A stretch of DNA of 19,866 bases, taken from NCBI GenBank assembly GCA_047618565.1, contig JBLHKW010000100.1:1-19866 (forward strand). The letters run 5' to 3'. Of the stretch, positions 1-11,148 are shown in pieces (the first letter of the stretch is position 1; the number at the start of each line of letters is the position of its first letter). Source of the DNA: JBLHKW01 sp047618565 (GTDB lineage: Bacteria; Planctomycetota; UBA1135; GCA-002686595). The notes beneath the pieces were generated by a model that was not told where the DNA came from, did no database searches, and saw only the letters and a program-made list of their open reading frames with translations. Position numbers and translations under genes: made by a program.

Positions 1-2603
<2,603 letters not shown>

Positions 2604-2646
2604 ACGCTCTTTCTTGCTATCGCGGTATCTTACCTACGTTTACCCA

Positions 2647-2664
2647 CCTTGTTGTCAAAGAGCG
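2647..2664 (-). promoter_or_regulatory. boxA antitermination site in the 16S-23S spacer
   Basis: On the minus strand this reads GCTCTTTGACAACAAGG, close to the bacterial rRNA boxA consensus TGCTCTTTAACA. It lies about 45 nt upstream of the 23S 5' end, a usual position for the spacer boxA. It matches the leader boxA at 4778-4795 in 16 of 18 positions. boxA RNA recruits NusB/S10 so that polymerase passes Rho-dependent terminators in untranslated rRNA. Confidence 0.7.
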
Positions 2665-2743
2665 CCGCGCCTTGCGACGCGCTGCTCGAGTTCTTCCAAC
2701 TCTACAAGAGTGACCTTGATACATCGACCGGTGGTGCCCCGGG

Positions 2744-2816
2744 TGGAGGCGACCGGATTCGAACCGACGACCGCCTGGTTGCAAACCAGGTGCTCTACCA
2801 ACTGAGCTACGCCCCC
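2744..2816 (-). tRNA. tRNA-Ala (anticodon UGC)
   Basis: The minus strand folds into a full cloverleaf. The acceptor stem pairs GGGGGCG with CGCCTCC, which gives the G3:U70 wobble that alanyl-tRNA synthetase recognises. The D-arm contains AGCTCAGTTGGTAGAGC, and the anticodon stem CCTGG/CCAGG encloses the loop TTTGCAA with anticodon TGC at 2783-2781. The T-loop contains GGTTCGAATCC. After discriminator A73 the DNA reads CCC, so the 3' CCA is not fully encoded and must be completed by the CCA-adding enzyme. It sits in the 16S-23S spacer next to tRNA-Ile. Confidence 0.97.
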
Positions 2817-2869
2817 GGGGCCCGGTCATCGCCTTCCATGAGCTCGACCTCGTGGCCTCCACTCGAAGG

Positions 2870-2946
2870 TGGTGGGCCTGACAGGAGTCGAACCTGTGAC
2901 CTCCCGCTTATCAGGCGGACGCTCTAACCAACTGAGCTACAGGCCC
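2870..2946 (-). tRNA. tRNA-Ile (anticodon GAU)
   Basis: This is a cloverleaf on the minus strand. Acceptor GGGCCTG pairs with CAGGCCC, the D-arm contains AGCTCAGTTGGTTAGAGC, the anticodon loop is CTGATAA (anticodon GAT), and the T-loop contains GGTTCGACTCC. The base after discriminator A73 continues as CCA (2872-2870), so this tRNA's 3' end is encoded, unlike the neighbouring tRNA-Ala. The order 16S-Ile-Ala-23S is the classic rrn spacer arrangement. Confidence 0.97.
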
Positions 2947-2974
2947 GAGGCCATGATGGCGGCGAGATCATTGG

Positions 2975-3010
2975 GGTGTATCTCTCCATACACGTACGGA
3001 GTGATACACC
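2975..3010 (-). other. Spacer hairpin between 16S rRNA and tRNA-Ile
   Basis: Arms 2975-2987 and 2998-3010 form 8 bp, one mismatch and 4 more bp around a 10-nt loop. The spacer RNA here can fold into a long stem between the 16S 3' end and tRNA-Ile. It has no U-run, so a terminator is unlikely. A processing site (RNase III type) or a structural spacer element is a reasonable guess. Confidence 0.5.
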
Positions 3011-3136
3011 ACCAAAGAAGGGGCAGCTGAACTGCCGGCGATGGTGGAAGAAAGGGTGACCCTCGTCTAACTGAGCGGGCGGCCTATGCTTGCCACACTA
3101 AAGATCTCGCGACCAATAATGTGCCTAACATATCCG

Positions 3137-4693
<1,557 letters not shown>

Positions 4694-4767
4694 AAGTTTT
4701 TGAATCTTGGTATCTATGAGTACGGAACACGTCCCTGTGGACGAGCTCCCCGCTCGCTCAGTCTTAT

Positions 4768-4795
4768 CAAGGGTCACCCTTGTTTTCAAAGAGCC
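4768..4795 (-). promoter_or_regulatory. rrn leader boxA with adjoining hairpin
   Basis: The minus strand reads GGCTCTTTGAAAACAAGG (4795-4778), a good boxA match, about 85 nt upstream of the 16S 5' end. It runs directly into an inverted repeat, CAAGGG-TGA-CCCTTG (4782-4768). The placement between promoter and 16S and the near-copy in the spacer support a role in antitermination. Confidence 0.7.
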
Positions 4796-4885
4796 GGGAA
4801 ACGTGCTGTCAGCGCTCCGTGACACCCCTCTTGAGAGGCGCGTGGGTCGCTGTCAGCGTTATTCGTTTTCCGCTTCAGGAGGGGG

Positions 4886-4913
4886 ATAATAGGGGCTTCC
4901 TGACGCCGATCAA
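4886..4913 (-). promoter_or_regulatory. Probable rRNA operon promoter
   Basis: On the minus strand, a -35 TTGATC (4913-4908) and a -10 TATTAT (4891-4886) are separated by 16 nt. The -10 box matches the sigma-70 consensus at 5 of 6 positions. A short T-tract just upstream (4930-4926) could act as part of an UP element. A C-rich stretch follows the -10 box, resembling the GC-rich discriminator of stringently controlled promoters. Transcription would start near 4879, leaving a leader of about 185 nt before 16S. Confidence 0.6.
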
Positions 4914-4946
4914 CGTTGCCCTTGGAAAAACCTGCCCTTCACGGAG

Positions 4947-4993
4947 GCGGCGCCGTAAGCCCCTATAGATAAGGCGCTTACGGCGTCGCTTTT
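4947..4993. terminator. Strong hairpin between the L,D-transpeptidase gene and the rrn promoter
   Basis: Arms 4947-4960 and 4976-4989 pair at 13 of 14 positions around a 15-nt loop that can add two more pairs. It lies about 40 nt past the transpeptidase stop codon. On the plus strand a TTTT run follows the stem immediately, which is the canonical intrinsic-terminator form. On the minus strand the nearest T-tract is 16 nt away. It may therefore block antisense transcription, act in both directions, or simply insulate the rRNA promoter. Confidence 0.5.
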
Positions 4994-5029
4994 CTGCGGT
5001 CCGATACCGCTCATACGCCCTCCAGGGGC

Positions 5030-6517
5030 TCAACGCTGGACAGTAATGGTCGCACCGCTCGGTAGCAGCCCGTAAAGCACCTCCACGTCCGCGTTGTGCA
5101 TGCGGATACAGCCCTTGCTCACGCTTCCGCCGACCCCTGAGGGATCGCTGGTGCCGTGAAAGCCGTAGCTGGTGGGCATGCCGTCGCGGTCCCAGGAGAT
5201 CCAGCGCGTCCCCAGGGGGTTCTCAGGGTGCCCGAAGGGCCTTGCAGGGGCGCCCAGGGGCATCCAGCTGGGTTCACGCTGCTTGCCCCCCACGATATAG
5301 GTCCCCTCGGGCGTCTCGTGGCCCGCACGGCCGATTCCGACCACCCAACTGGCCACCACCTCATCTCCGTGGCGATAGAGTAAAGTGCGTGCATCGAGGT
5401 CTACGAGGACATTGGGGACGGTTGTGGGGATCCGGAGCACCCTGCCGGGCTGCAGGTACTCGCCCAGGTCGTTGACGTCCTCGATGAGGCCCGTACACAG
5501 CAGAGTTCCCGGCCGTTGCTTGAGCACCTTGTGCCGGATGCCGATCAGGTTGTCGCCGCTCTGGACCTCGTAGTCGATGGAGGCCCAATCACCCAATGGG
5601 CTTAATCGGTGCCTTCCCTGGCAGTTATTCAGCAATTCGCCCCAGCCTGCGAGGCGCTCGCGATCGGCCTTCCAGGGTGCGTCGAGCTCGAGCTGGAGCA
5701 GGTCAGACAGGGCCTCGGAGGCCTCACGGAAGCGACCGCCCACGTAGGCTGAATCGCTCTCCAGGTGCAGCATGACCATGCGCATGGCGAAGGCGAGCGG
5801 ATCCGCCGCGCCGAAGCCAGCCTCCATGGTTCGCACCCGTTCAGCGTCTATCGCGGCCTCGACCAGGTCCAGCTGGGCGCGAGTCACGCCATCGCCAACC
5901 CCCATGTCCTTCAGCCAGGTTCGCGCCTGATCAACGTTTCCGGTCACGGCCGACCAGAACGTGGACACCAGCAGGCGCTCGCCCTCGGTCACCTTGCCGC
6001 CCGCGCCGAGATAGGTGTTCAATCGTTGCGGATCGCCGGATACCACCGCCGAAAGCACGAGATTCGCCAGTTCGCTCGATGGCGATCGTGGCGCAGCGAG
6101 CTGGCCTGGGGCCCCGCCCGCAGCGGCTGGCCGCTGAAGTTCCAGGCTGCGCTCCGGCTGCCTGGCGGGCTCTTCGGCCGCCACGGCCGGTTCGGATTCG
6201 GGCTCCATCATGAGCCAGTCCGGCCGATCGTCGGTCTCGACCGGGGTGGCCGGCACGAACTCCTCCTCGGCGAACTCCTCCTCGGCGAAGGCCTCAGCGT
6301 CCTCCGTCCGGCTATCGCCATTGGAGCCCTCGCCGTGATCGATCGGCGTCGTGTCGATCACGTACGGATCGTCGCCCCCGGGCGGCGCGACGTCGCCATC
6401 AACCCATTCGGCGCGCGCCTGCGGCATCCCTGCATCTTGCTGCATGCCCTGCGAGATGGCGAACCAGACCAGTCCACCAAAGAACGCGAAGAGCAGAATT
6501 CCCCTCAAAACAGCCAT
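5030..6517 (-). CDS. Membrane-anchored LysM / L,D-transpeptidase (YkuD family)
   Basis: This 495-residue protein probably cross-links peptidoglycan, or attaches proteins to it, by L,D-transpeptidation in the periplasm. Residues 4-20 form one hydrophobic segment that should serve as an uncleaved anchor. Residues ~35-145 are a low-complexity Glu/Pro/Ala linker that includes two AEEEF copies. A helical region of unknown type covers ~148-305. A degenerate LysM peptidoglycan-binding module (YEVQSGDNLIGI onward) spans ~316-364. The YkuD catalytic domain covers ~369-494. It contains HGT (His454) and SVSKGCIRM, in which Cys470 is the expected nucleophile and fits the family pattern [ST]xGC[IV]R[ML]. 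The ATG follows a GAGG site by 6 nt. The gene stands alone between a 380-nt gap and the rrn promoter. The family call is secure, but the exact reaction is not. Confidence 0.9.
   Translation of the reverse strand: MAVLRGILLFAFFGGLVWFAISQGMQQDAGMPQARAEWVDGDVAPPGGDDPYVIDTTPIDHGEGSNGDSRTEDAEAFAEEEFAEEEFVPATPVETDDRPDWLMMEPESEPAVAAEEPARQPERSLELQRPAAAGGAPGQLAAPRSPSSELANLVLSAVVSGDPQRLNTYLGAGGKVTEGERLLVSTFWSAVTGNVDQARTWLKDMGVGDGVTRAQLDLVEAAIDAERVRTMEAGFGAADPLAFAMRMVMLHLESDSAYVGGRFREASEALSDLLQLELDAPWKADRERLAGWGELLNNCQGRHRLSPLGDWASIDYEVQSGDNLIGIRHKVLKQRPGTLLCTGLIEDVNDLGEYLQPGRVLRIPTTVPNVLVDLDARTLLYRHGDEVVASWVVGIGRAGHETPEGTYIVGGKQREPSWMPLGAPARPFGHPENPLGTRWISWDRDGMPTSYGFHGTSDPSGVGGSVSKGCIRMHNADVEVLYGLLPSGATITVQR
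6257..6286 (-). repeat. Two perfect 15-nt tandem repeats in the transpeptidase linker
   Basis: The 15-nt unit occurs twice without mismatch and encodes AEEEF-AEEEF in the acidic linker. The unit is a multiple of three, so copy-number change would keep the frame. Confidence 0.85.
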
Positions 6518-6896
6518 TAGAACCTCGTTGTCATGCGCGTCTGGCCGCGCTCGTTGCCCCGGTGTGTGTCGAACAGCTCTCGGTCGCCCTCCCTGATGCG
6601 GTCGGCCCCCTCGGGCTTACCGCCCCTCGGGCGACCGTACATTTGCGGATGGGATCCCCAGCGACGCCGTGCTCTCAAGAACCCGGAACCGATAGTTCCA
6701 GGTGGGCCACAACAAGACGCGATTCTGTCGCGCCATCGAACAGGGCCCAGTGACGTTTCTTAGGCTCAGGGAACATGGAGAGGTCACCTGCATCGCCAGG
6801 GTGTACCCGGGTACGAAGCTAGCACCCACCGCGCGGGCCCACAATGGGTTCCCCTATCCTCGGCGTCGCGCCCCGGATAGGGGGCGCGGACAGCGC
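6518..6896. other. Intergenic region between ileS and the L,D-transpeptidase gene
   Basis: This 379-nt stretch has no convincing gene. The one open frame on the minus strand (6617-6844) has no domain-like pattern and no ribosome site. It contains the ileS-proximal hairpin described separately and a small inverted repeat, ggaac/gttcc, at 6685-6699. It must hold the transpeptidase promoter unless that gene is read through from ileS. I see no -35/-10 pair good enough to call. Confidence 0.6.
6851..6883 (-). terminator. Putative terminator hairpin after ileS
   Basis: The inverted repeat cccctatcc/ggatagggg (6851-6859 with 6875-6883) is a perfect 9-bp stem with a further 4-bp ggcg/cgcc stem inside it. 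It lies 13 nt past the ileS stop codon. No T-run follows, so it may instead be a 3'-stabilising or Rho-assisted structure. Confidence 0.5.
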
Positions 6897-9800
6897 CTAC
6901 GAGCGCCGCTTGAGCCAGATGCGGGCCGCGTGGCCCTCGATCTCGTACTCGCAGCCCCCATCGGGGAGCGCCTGCAGGTCGCTACAGGCCTCCTGGCCCA
7001 GCACCTCGGCCGAGATCAACGCCCAGTGGACCTTGATCGCCTGCGCCAGGGCCCCGTCGGCCTCGATATCGAGCTGGATACGGTCATCGAGATCGAGACC
7101 CTCGTCCTTGCGCTGGTTCTGAACGCGATTGATCACCTCGCGCGCCAGTCCCTCGGCCCTCAGGGCGTCCGTCAGCTCCAGGTCCAGGGCAACCGTGACA
7201 CCGTCGGCAGTGTCCACCACAGTGCCCTCGAGGGATTTGCGGTCCACGAGCAAGCTCTGGCTGTCGAAGACCAGGCCCTCGACGCGAGTACTGGCGACGC
7301 TCTCGCCCGCCAGGACACGGGCCAGGGCGGCGCTCTCGAGGCCCTCGACCTCCGCGCGGATCGAACCCAGCTGCTTGCCGTACTTCGGCCCCAGCAGCTT
7401 GAGGTTGGGACGCGCCGTGTAGCGCACGAACTCGGTCTCGTCGGACGAGACGACGATGTGCTTGATGTTCAGCTCGTCGGCGATCAGCTCCGCGGCCCGC
7501 TCCAGGGCCTCACAGTCCTGCTCCCCCTGACCCACGAGGGTCATGCGAGCCAGGGGCTGGCGCACGCGCATGTTGTGCTTCGCACGCAGGCCGCGACCGA
7601 GCCCGACCGCGGTGCGCGCCAGGCGCATGCGATGCTCGAGCGGCTCGTCGATCAGGTCGCGCTGGGCCTCGGGATAGGTGTCCAGGTGGACGCTGTCGCA
7701 GCGCGTGCCGCCCGTCAGGTTCTCGTAGATCTCCTCCGAGACGAAGGGCAGGAAAGGCGCCAGGACGCGGCTGAGCGTCGCCAGGACCTCGTTCAGCGTG
7801 CGGTAGGCGTTGAGCTTGTCCAGATCCGCCTGCTCGACCCCACCCTGCTTCCAGAAGCGGCGCCGGCTGCGACGGATGTACCAGTTCGTCAGCTCGTCGA
7901 TGAAGTCCAGCAGCGCGGGAACGACGCGGAAGAGCTCGTAGGCGGCCATGCGCTCCTGCACGCTGGCCACCAGGGATTGCGTCCGGGAGAGCACCCAACC
8001 GTCGAGCTCGTTGACCGCCGGGTCGGGCCCGACGCTGTCGGGCTCCCAGCCGTCGATGGCAGCGTAGCGGGTCAGGAACGAGTAAGCGTTCCAGAGCGGA
8101 AGGAGGACGGAGCGGATCTTCTCCTCGACGCCCGCTTCTGCAAAGCGCAGATCGCGGCCCTGCACCACGGGCGAGTGGATCAGGTAGAGGCGCAGGGCAT
8201 CCGAGCCGAAGCGATCGAGCACCAGGGTCGGGTCGGGGAAGTTCTGCTTGCTCTTCGACATCTTCTCGCCGTCCTCGGCCAGAACGATGCCGTTGACGAT
8301 CACGTTCTTGAACGCGGGCTTCCCGAAGAGCGCGTTCGAGAGCACGGACAGCGTGTAGAACCAGCCGCGCGTCTGATCGAGGCCCTCGGCGATGAAGTCG
8401 GCCGGGAAGCCCTGCTCGCAGCGCTCCCTGTTCTCGAAGGGGTAGTGCTGCTGGGCGTAGGGCATCGATCCGGACTCGAACCAGCAGTCCAGGACCTCCT
8501 CGATGCGGCGCATCGTGCCGCCCGGCGTGTTCTTCGAGGGGAACGTGATCCCGTCGATGTGGTCGCGGTGCAGGTCCTCGATCGAACCGGGCTCGAGACC
8601 GGCCAGCTGCTCGAGCTCCGCGCGGGAACCGACGCACACGAACTCGTCCGGGTCCTCCTCGCAGCGCCAGACTGGCAGGGGCGTGCCCCAGGACCGGTTT
8701 CGGGACAGGTTCCAGTCGCGGGCACTCTCGAGCCAGTTCCCGAAACGGCCCTTGCCCACGTATTCCGGCACCCAGCGCACCTGCTTGTTGTTGGCCACCA
8801 GGTCCTCGCGCGCGCCTTCGACGCGCATGAACCAGGTCGAGATGGCCATGTAGATGAGCGGCACGCCCGTGCGATAGCAGTGCGGCGTGGCGTGAACGAT
8901 GACGTCCTGGTCCACGAGCTTCGATGCGGCCTTGAGATGCGCGGTGATGGGCTTGTCGGCGTCCTTGACGAACTGGCCCGCGAAGTCGGGGACCGTCTCG
9001 TCGAAGATGCCCGACAGATCGAGCGGGTTGACGAGCGGCAGACCCTCGCGCTTACCGGTCGCGTAGTCGTCCTCGCCGAACGCGGGGGCCTGGTGAACGA
9101 TTCCCGTGCCCGCATCCGTGCCCACGTAGTCCGCCGCCACGACCTTGAAGGCCCAGCGTGAACCATCGTCCTTGAGCCGGTATTGCTCGAAATACGGGAA
9201 CAGCGGCTCGTAGGGCCGACCGAGGAGCTTCTCCCCCAGCAGGGTCTCGAGCACCTCGATCTCGCCGATACGCCCGCGCTCCTGGTAGCCGCGCAGACGC
9301 CCGAGATGGGCATAGGCCACCTCGCCCGTCTCGACCACGCGTACCTTCGCGTACTCGACGGCCGGATTCACGGCCAGCGCCAGGTTGCTGGGCAAGGTCC
9401 ACGGCGTCGTGGTCCAGGCCCACAGGTTCGCGTCCTCGTCCTCGAGCCGAAAGCGCACGGTCAGGCTCGGGTCCTGGCGCCGCTTGTGGCCTTCCTTCTT
9501 GGAGACTGGGTCCTTCTCCTGTGGCCCCTGCGCGACCTCGAAGTTCGACAAGGGCGTGCCCAGCGCGGGCGAGATGGGCTGCACGCGGTAGCCCTCGTAG
9601 ATCAGCCCCTTCTGCCAGAGCTGATTGAAGACCCACCAGACCGACTCCATGAAGTCGCCGTCCATGGTGCGGTAGCCGTTTTCGAAGTCGATCCAGCGAC
9701 CGAGGCGCCGGATGACCGTCTCCCACTCACTGGTGAAGCGCAGGACGATGCTGCGACAGGCCGCGTTGAAGCCCTCGATGCCGTACGCGTCCACGTCGCG

Positions 9801-10118
9801 CTTGTCCTTGAGCCCCAGCATCTTCTGGGCCTCGTTCTCCACCGGCAGACCGTGGCAATCCCAGCCCCAGCGGCGCTCGACGCGGTAGCCCTGCATCGAC
9901 CAGTAGCGCGGGATGATGTCCTTGATGATGCTGGCGACGAAGTGCCCGTAGTGCGGCAATCCCGTCGCGAACGGCGGGCCGTCGTAGAAGGTGAAGAGCT
10001 TCTCCGGGCTGCGCTCCGAGACACTGCGCTCGAAGATCTTCTCGCGTTCCCAGACGTCGAGCCGCGCGACCTCCAGCTTGGGGAAGGACACGCTCGAATC
10101 CACGGGGCGAAGCTTCAT
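6897..10118 (-). CDS. ileS: Isoleucyl-tRNA synthetase, type 2 (eukaryote/Thermus-like)
   Basis: This class I synthetase of 1073 residues charges tRNA-Ile with isoleucine and edits valine. The signature HYGH is at 56-59 and KMSKS at 619-623. The CP1 editing domain lies between them (WTTTPWTLPSN at ~235-245, GTGIVHQAPAFGEDD at ~337-351). A long anticodon-binding and C-terminal region resembles the Thermus enzyme. Motifs such as TPLSNFEV and KMSKSKQNFPDP are of the type 2/eukaryotic kind, not the E. coli type 1 kind. Cysteines that bind zinc in the Thermus enzyme are replaced here (PISPALGTPL in place of a CxxC; HCYRTG). I chose the ATG at 10118, 13 nt after the preceding stop and behind a GGAG site. 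An upstream in-frame start would overlap that gene by 35 bp. It appears to be the last gene of the lpx operon. Confidence 0.96.
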   Translation of the reverse strand: MKLRPVDSSVSFPKLEVARLDVWEREKIFERSVSERSPEKLFTFYDGPPFATGLPHYGHFVASIIKDIIPRYWSMQGYRVERRWGWDCHGLPVENEAQKMLGLKDKRDVDAYGIEGFNAACRSIVLRFTSEWETVIRRLGRWIDFENGYRTMDGDFMESVWWVFNQLWQKGLIYEGYRVQPISPALGTPLSNFEVAQGPQEKDPVSKKEGHKRRQDPSLTVRFRLEDEDANLWAWTTTPWTLPSNLALAVNPAVEYAKVRVVETGEVAYAHLGRLRGYQERGRIGEIEVLETLLGEKLLGRPYEPLFPYFEQYRLKDDGSRWAFKVVAADYVGTDAGTGIVHQAPAFGEDDYATGKREGLPLVNPLDLSGIFDETVPDFAGQFVKDADKPITAHLKAASKLVDQDVIVHATPHCYRTGVPLIYMAISTWFMRVEGAREDLVANNKQVRWVPEYVGKGRFGNWLESARDWNLSRNRSWGTPLPVWRCEEDPDEFVCVGSRAELEQLAGLEPGSIEDLHRDHIDGITFPSKNTPGGTMRRIEEVLDCWFESGSMPYAQQHYPFENRERCEQGFPADFIAEGLDQTRGWFYTLSVLSNALFGKPAFKNVIVNGIVLAEDGEKMSKSKQNFPDPTLVLDRFGSDALRLYLIHSPVVQGRDLRFAEAGVEEKIRSVLLPLWNAYSFLTRYAAIDGWEPDSVGPDPAVNELDGWVLSRTQSLVASVQERMAAYELFRVVPALLDFIDELTNWYIRRSRRRFWKQGGVEQADLDKLNAYRTLNEVLATLSRVLAPFLPFVSEEIYENLTGGTRCDSVHLDTYPEAQRDLIDEPLEHRMRLARTAVGLGRGLRAKHNMRVRQPLARMTLVGQGEQDCEALERAAELIADELNIKHIVVSSDETEFVRYTARPNLKLLGPKYGKQLGSIRAEVEGLESAALARVLAGESVASTRVEGLVFDSQSLLVDRKSLEGTVVDTADGVTVALDLELTDALRAEGLAREVINRVQNQRKDEGLDLDDRIQLDIEADGALAQAIKVHWALISAEVLGQEACSDLQALPDGGCEYEIEGHAARIWLKRRS

Positions 10119-10131
10119 CCAGCGACTCCGG

Positions 10132-11148
10132 TTACCAGGTCTGATCGGCGAGGGCGGCCGTGACACGGTCCGCCAGCTCGAGTGCGCGGCGGCCGTCCGC
10201 TCCGGTGACTTCAGGTTCTACATCTTCCTGGACGGCCTTCAGGAAGGATTCCAGCTCGGCCTGCAGGGGCCGTTGCTCACTGGCCAGCTCGAGCTGGGTC
10301 ACCTCGACCATGCCACTCGTCATCCAGTCGAGACTGGGTGCGCCGCCCAGGCGCGCGGGATCCAGACCGGCGAGCTTGGCCTTCTGGGCATCCCAGTTCG
10401 GGCCCTTGCGCACGACCAGCCCGTGGTTCTCGTGCAGGTCCAGGCTGACGTAGCCCTCACCCGAGAACATCCGGAAGCGGCGCATGGGCTTGAGCGAGGC
10501 ACGGCTGGCGGTGACGTTGGCGCGCGCGCCGTTCTCGAACACCAGGCGCACCGACACGACGTCCTCGGAATCCGTCAGGATGGCGCCACCGGCGACATCG
10601 ATGGAAGCGACGGGCGAATCCACGAGGTGCAGGATCAGGTCCAGGTCGTGGATCATGAGGTCGTGCACCACGCCCACGTCGACCGCGCGCATCTGGAAGG
10701 GCGCCAGGCGGTGACACTCGATGAAACGCGGCTGCAGATCCATCTCGCGCAGGCGACGGACGCCCGGCTGAAAGCGCTCGACGTGGCCCACGGCGACCTT
10801 TGTCCCGGAGGCCCTGGCGGCCGCCAAGATGCGGTCCGCATCGTCGAGATTGCCGGCCAGGGGCTTCTCGATCAGCAGCGGGATTCCGCGCTCGAGCAGC
10901 GGAATCGCGACACTGGCGTGGTGCACGGTCGGCACGACCACGCTGACCGCATCGACGTCGTCCGGCAACTCGCGCGGATCGGACAGGGCCTGGGCGCCGT
11001 GCTCGCGCGCCGCCGCCTGGGCCAGGTCACCGTCGATATCCACCACATAGCCGAGCTCGGCGCGCTCGTTCTCGGCGTAGATCTTCGCGTGGATGCGGCC
11101 CAGATGTCCGACCCCGACCACGGCCACCTTCAGCTGCCGCTCGGCCAT
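10132..11148 (-). CDS. Gfo/Idh/MocA-family oxidoreductase, GnnA-like
   Basis: This is an NAD(P)-dependent sugar oxidoreductase of 338 residues. The N-terminal Rossmann fold shows GVGHLG (12-17), and the family's EKP motif is at 94-96. A His-rich stretch, VVHDLMIHDLD (160-170), lies in the substrate domain. The gene directly follows lpxA, with its ATG overlapping the lpxA stop as TGATG, and a GGAGG ribosome site lies 7 nt upstream. In Acidithiobacillus and Leptospira an enzyme of this family, GnnA, oxidises the 3-OH of UDP-GlcNAc before the transaminase GnnB installs an amine, giving amide-linked lipid A. Related genes also sit beside lpxA in bacteria where that role is unproven. No GnnB-like gene is in this window. 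The family call is firm, and the GnnA role is inferred from position. Confidence 0.88.
   Translation of the reverse strand: MAERQLKVAVVGVGHLGRIHAKIYAENERAELGYVVDIDGDLAQAAAREHGAQALSDPRELPDDVDAVSVVVPTVHHASVAIPLLERGIPLLIEKPLAGNLDDADRILAAARASGTKVAVGHVERFQPGVRRLREMDLQPRFIECHRLAPFQMRAVDVGVVHDLMIHDLDLILHLVDSPVASIDVAGGAILTDSEDVVSVRLVFENGARANVTASRASLKPMRRFRMFSGEGYVSLDLHENHGLVVRKGPNWDAQKAKLAGLDPARLGGAPSLDWMTSGMVEVTQLELASEQRPLQAELESFLKAVQEDVEPEVTGADGRRALELADRVTAALADQTW

Noticed and set aside
6617..6844. A 75-codon minus-strand frame in the gap after ileS
   Set aside because: It has no ribosome site, no domain-like pattern and odd composition, so there is not enough support for a gene.
6702..9161. An 819-codon open frame on the plus strand
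   Set aside because: It lies almost wholly antisense to ileS. High GC suppresses stop codons, and its Arg/Leu/His/Val-rich sequence has no domain pattern, whereas the minus strand is a clear IleS.
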